Assembly: GCF_951230165.1 (NCBI RefSeq)
Contig: NZ_CATNVB010000023.1
Coordinates: 1-41,493, forward strand
DNA length: 41,493 nucleotides
Direction of reading: 5' to 3'
Source: Lentilactobacillus sp. Marseille-Q4993
GTDB lineage: Bacteria; Bacillota; Bacilli; Lactobacillales; Lactobacillaceae
Shown here: positions 39,934-41,493 of the stretch, in pieces
How positions within the stretch are numbered: position 1 is the stretch's first letter
Layout of the letters: each line of letters starts with the position of its first letter
The notes under the pieces: generated by a model
Database searches by the model: none
Told to the model about the DNA's origin: nothing
The model's input: the letters and a program-made list of their open reading frames with translations, nothing else
Program-made: the position numbers and the translations under genes

Positions 39934-40509
39934 CTATCCTAGAATCATCCCAAGGATGGCATTACTAATCAGTGGCACAATCGTATCGACCGAATCACTA
40001 TACCCGCCCTCAGACCACTTAACGATTACACTGATCATCATTCCGACGATTGCTTCAACCGCGTATCGGGTTAAAAGTTCGTCACTATTCTTGAAGAAGC
40101 CTCGCCACGAGGGATAAAAGCCCTCGATTCGGTACTTCGCCTGATCCAGGAACATGGTTTCGTTTTGGTTATCATAAAGGGCCTTAACCGCACTCCCATG
40201 ATTCTTTAAATAGAGCAAGACATCGCGAATATAATTATTCAAACTAGCTGCCATTTCCTGCTCGGTTTGATTGTCCTTGATGAACTCCCGGTCAACAATT
40301 TCCATTAACCCGTCAAAGATTTTACCTTGAACTACCCCCAGCAAGTCGTACTTATCTGAGAAGTACTGGTAGAAAGTAGTCCGATTGATGTCTGCTCGCT
40401 TGATAATGTCAGTCACTGTAACTTGAAAAAAGCCTTCCTCGGCTAATAAGTCCAAAAAGGCATCAATAATCGCTAATTTAGTTTTTGGCATTTCTTGTGA
40501 TCCATCCAT
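39934..40509 (-). CDS. TetR-family transcriptional regulator (copy 2)
   Basis: The 191-residue protein has the N-terminal TetR helix-turn-helix (FFQVTVTDIIKRADINRTTFYQYFSDKYDLL, about 25-55) and an all-helical ligand-binding half with the DNQNETMFL...WSEGGY region. AGGAG is 9 nt before the ATG at 40509. It begins 29 bp after copy 3, so they form a two-gene leftward operon. Three similar regulators in a row suggest expansion by duplication; the inducer and regulon are unknown. No transporter or enzyme target is adjacent. Confidence 0.88.
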   Translation of the reverse strand: MDGSQEMPKTKLAIIDAFLDLLAEEGFFQVTVTDIIKRADINRTTFYQYFSDKYDLLGVVQGKIFDGLMEIVDREFIKDNQTEQEMAASLNNYIRDVLLYLKNHGSAVKALYDNQNETMFLDQAKYRIEGFYPSWRGFFKNSDELLTRYAVEAIVGMMISVIVKWSEGGYSDSVDTIVPLISNAILGMILG

Positions 40510-40538
40510 GGTTCATAGCTCCTATAAAAGTAAATATT

Positions 40539-41108
40539 CTATAGTAGTTGGAGAACAATTCCTGTCGCCATACTTGCAATTTGGCAAACTGATTCATCAT
40601 AATCAGATCTAACCCATTCAACAACGATGCTAACTAACATCCCAATCACACCTGCAAACGCGTACTTAGCTGGTACTTTTTGCCGTTTGAGTAACGCTTT
40701 TTCCCAGTAAGGATATAGTTGCATTGCGTTGAACTCAATCTGATTCATGAACATTGTTTCGTGACGATATAAATAAAGCACTTTAGCCTTGCAGCCATTG
40801 TCTCTAATGAATTGCAGCATGTTGATAAAGTAATTATTTAGACTCTTTCTTAACTCAGCGGGGCAACAATTGCTAGCGAGTGGATCTGACTCAGCTAATA
40901 CCCTCAAATCACTGATAAATTTTCCTTGCTGCGTACCAAGAACGTCAAATTTGTCATTGTAGTATGAATAAAAAGTAGTTCGATTAATTCCGGCTTCCTC
41001 AATAATATCAGTCACCTTGAGCTTATCGAATCCTTTTTCACTCATTACCTTCCAAAACGCATTATCAATGGCTACCTTAGTGCAAGCAACCCGTACATCC
41101 GTGCTCAT
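40539..41108 (-). CDS. TetR-family transcriptional regulator (copy 3)
   Basis: 189 residues with the helix-turn-helix FDKLKVTDIIEEAGINRTTFYSYYNDKFDVL (about 26-56) and the same C-terminal pattern as copies 1 and 2, including RHETMFMNQI and IVVEWVRSDYDES. GGAGG lies 5 nt before the ATG. It leads the operon with copy 2 and has the upstream set of operator palindrome (41184-41199) and conserved block E2 (41256-41324). Likely auto-regulated. The Cys pair in the middle (NCCPAE) is not shared. Confidence 0.88.
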   Translation of the reverse strand: MSTDVRVACTKVAIDNAFWKVMSEKGFDKLKVTDIIEEAGINRTTFYSYYNDKFDVLGTQQGKFISDLRVLAESDPLASNCCPAELRKSLNNYFINMLQFIRDNGCKAKVLYLYRHETMFMNQIEFNAMQLYPYWEKALLKRQKVPAKYAFAGVIGMLVSIVVEWVRSDYDESVCQIASMATGIVLQLL

Positions 41109-41183
41109 AAAAACCTCCGAAATCCGACACTTCCCCCTATTGTGTTGTTTGTTTTAATTGTCCCCAGTACTATACTGTTATCG

Positions 41184-41199
41184 AACAACAATAGTTGTT
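41184..41199. promoter_or_regulatory. Operator-like palindrome upstream of TetR copy 3
   Basis: AACAAC, a 4-bp AATA, then GTTGTT: a perfect 6+6 palindrome 76-91 bp upstream of the start, matching the ACAAC/GTTGT palindrome at copy 1. Confidence 0.5.
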
Positions 41200-41255
41200 A
41201 GTAATTTGATACTTCAGTTTTTACAAATATTCCCCAAATATTTTCCTGATAGTGG

Positions 41256-41324
41256 CAGCTTGTTTTTCTGTAGTTACTCGCCCAAAATTAATTACGCATA
41301 ATTTTCTTGCGACAAGTTGTTAAG
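41256..41324. repeat. Conserved block E2 (partner of E1 at 39752-39812)
   Basis: Shared with E1: CAG-TTG-TTTTCTGTAGT, then CGCCCAAAA, TCTTGCG and CAAG-TGTTAA, separated by small indels. E1 ends 213 bp and E2 216 bp upstream of their TetR starts. Outside the blocks similarity fades. Past E2 the hairpin AGCCT/AGGCT (41322-41337) lacks a T-run, so the terminator seen after E1 is missing or was lost near the IS end. Confidence 0.55.
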
Positions 41325-41389
41325 CCTCCAAATAGGCTCTATCGGTCCGTAATAACTGATTATTCTGGCTCAAAGTCAAATCGTGTGAT

Positions 41390-41493
41390 AGGGAGGAGAT
41401 ACTCCTAGTATGTTGGACACGGAAACAATTAAAATTCCGGGTTCATATACTAGGAGTTTTTATATTGACTAAATATCGCTACACCATAGACGA
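41390..41493 (+). mobile_element. Probable left end of an IS3-type element (truncated)
   Basis: GGAGATACTCC at 41394-41404 resembles the end of the element at the left window edge. Next, ACTCCTAGTATG (41401-41412) can pair with CATATACTAGGAGT (41444-41457), hiding the AGGAG of the frame that follows, a typical IS safeguard against read-in. The border and family are tentative. Confidence 0.4.
41465..41493 (+). CDS. Possible transposase OrfA start (partial, TTG codon)
   Basis: A TTG at 41465, 8 nt after AGGAG, opens MTKYRYTID before the window ends. This resembles the start of IS3-type OrfA proteins but is too short to prove. The AGGAG is buried in the hairpin 41401-41457. No stop is seen within the window. 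Confidence 0.35.

Noticed and set aside
1-41493. tRNA or rRNA genes, prophage or plasmid replication functions
   Set aside because: No cloverleaf-like or rRNA sequence, integrase, capsid or Rep protein was noticed on either strand.

Overview
The window reads as low-to-moderate GC Gram-positive DNA of the family Lactobacillaceae. Evidence is the G-rich Shine-Dalgarno sequences, a KxYKxGKxW-type signal peptide, MucBP repeats, several secreted proteins sharing the short C-terminal modules usually labelled DUF5776, and IS1182-, IS30- and IS3-type elements. I cannot fix the genus from sequence alone; the Lentilactobacillus/Secundilactobacillus/Levilactobacillus group is my best guess.

Layout. 1-126: tail of an IS3-family element. 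149-2140: Na+/H+ antiporter. 2228-2523: miniature inverted-repeat element. 2546-3610: tandem pair of small membrane-anchored paralogues, with a perfect inverted repeat over the second gene's ribosome-binding site. 3759-9969: seven-gene leftward operon running from shikimate to chorismate and tyrosine (MFS transporter, aroQ, aroC, aroA, tyrA, aroK, aroE). It is preceded at 9987-10270 by a consensus promoter, a 20-residue Tyr-rich leader peptide, alternating CCAGCTGG segments and an intrinsic terminator. This is a textbook ribosome-mediated attenuator and, in my view, the best find here. 10599-12307: IS1182-family element.

From about 12.4 to 39 kb the window is an exoproteome island. Five large secreted proteins (12427, 15202, 19690, 29054 and 35135) have different ectodomains but related C-terminal wall-binding-like modules and no LPXTG motif; a sixth, 114-residue protein carries one similar module. 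Between them lie an S53 sedolisin-type protease, two matrixin-like zinc proteases (one frameshifted), a secreted propeller-like protein with a Lys-rich insertion, an orphan family-2 glycosyltransferase, small membrane proteins (DUF805, DUF975), a GNAT acetyltransferase, a frameshifted short-chain dehydrogenase and a dead IS30 copy. The likely theme is envelope display, adhesion and extracellular proteolysis.

39.0-41.1 kb: three TetR-type paralogues, the first broken by an amber codon. The first and third share an upstream architecture: a GTTGT-type palindrome plus a conserved ~65-bp noncoding block at the same distance from the start. The right edge holds what looks like the left end and first codons of another IS3-type element.

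Recurring non-coding themes are terminator hairpins with a shared GATAATTTC/GAAATTATC core, palindromes overlapping -10 boxes, and G-rich Shine-Dalgarno tracts. Four genes (IS30 transposase, matrixin, dehydrogenase, TetR) are disrupted, so parts of the region are decaying or were misread at homopolymers.
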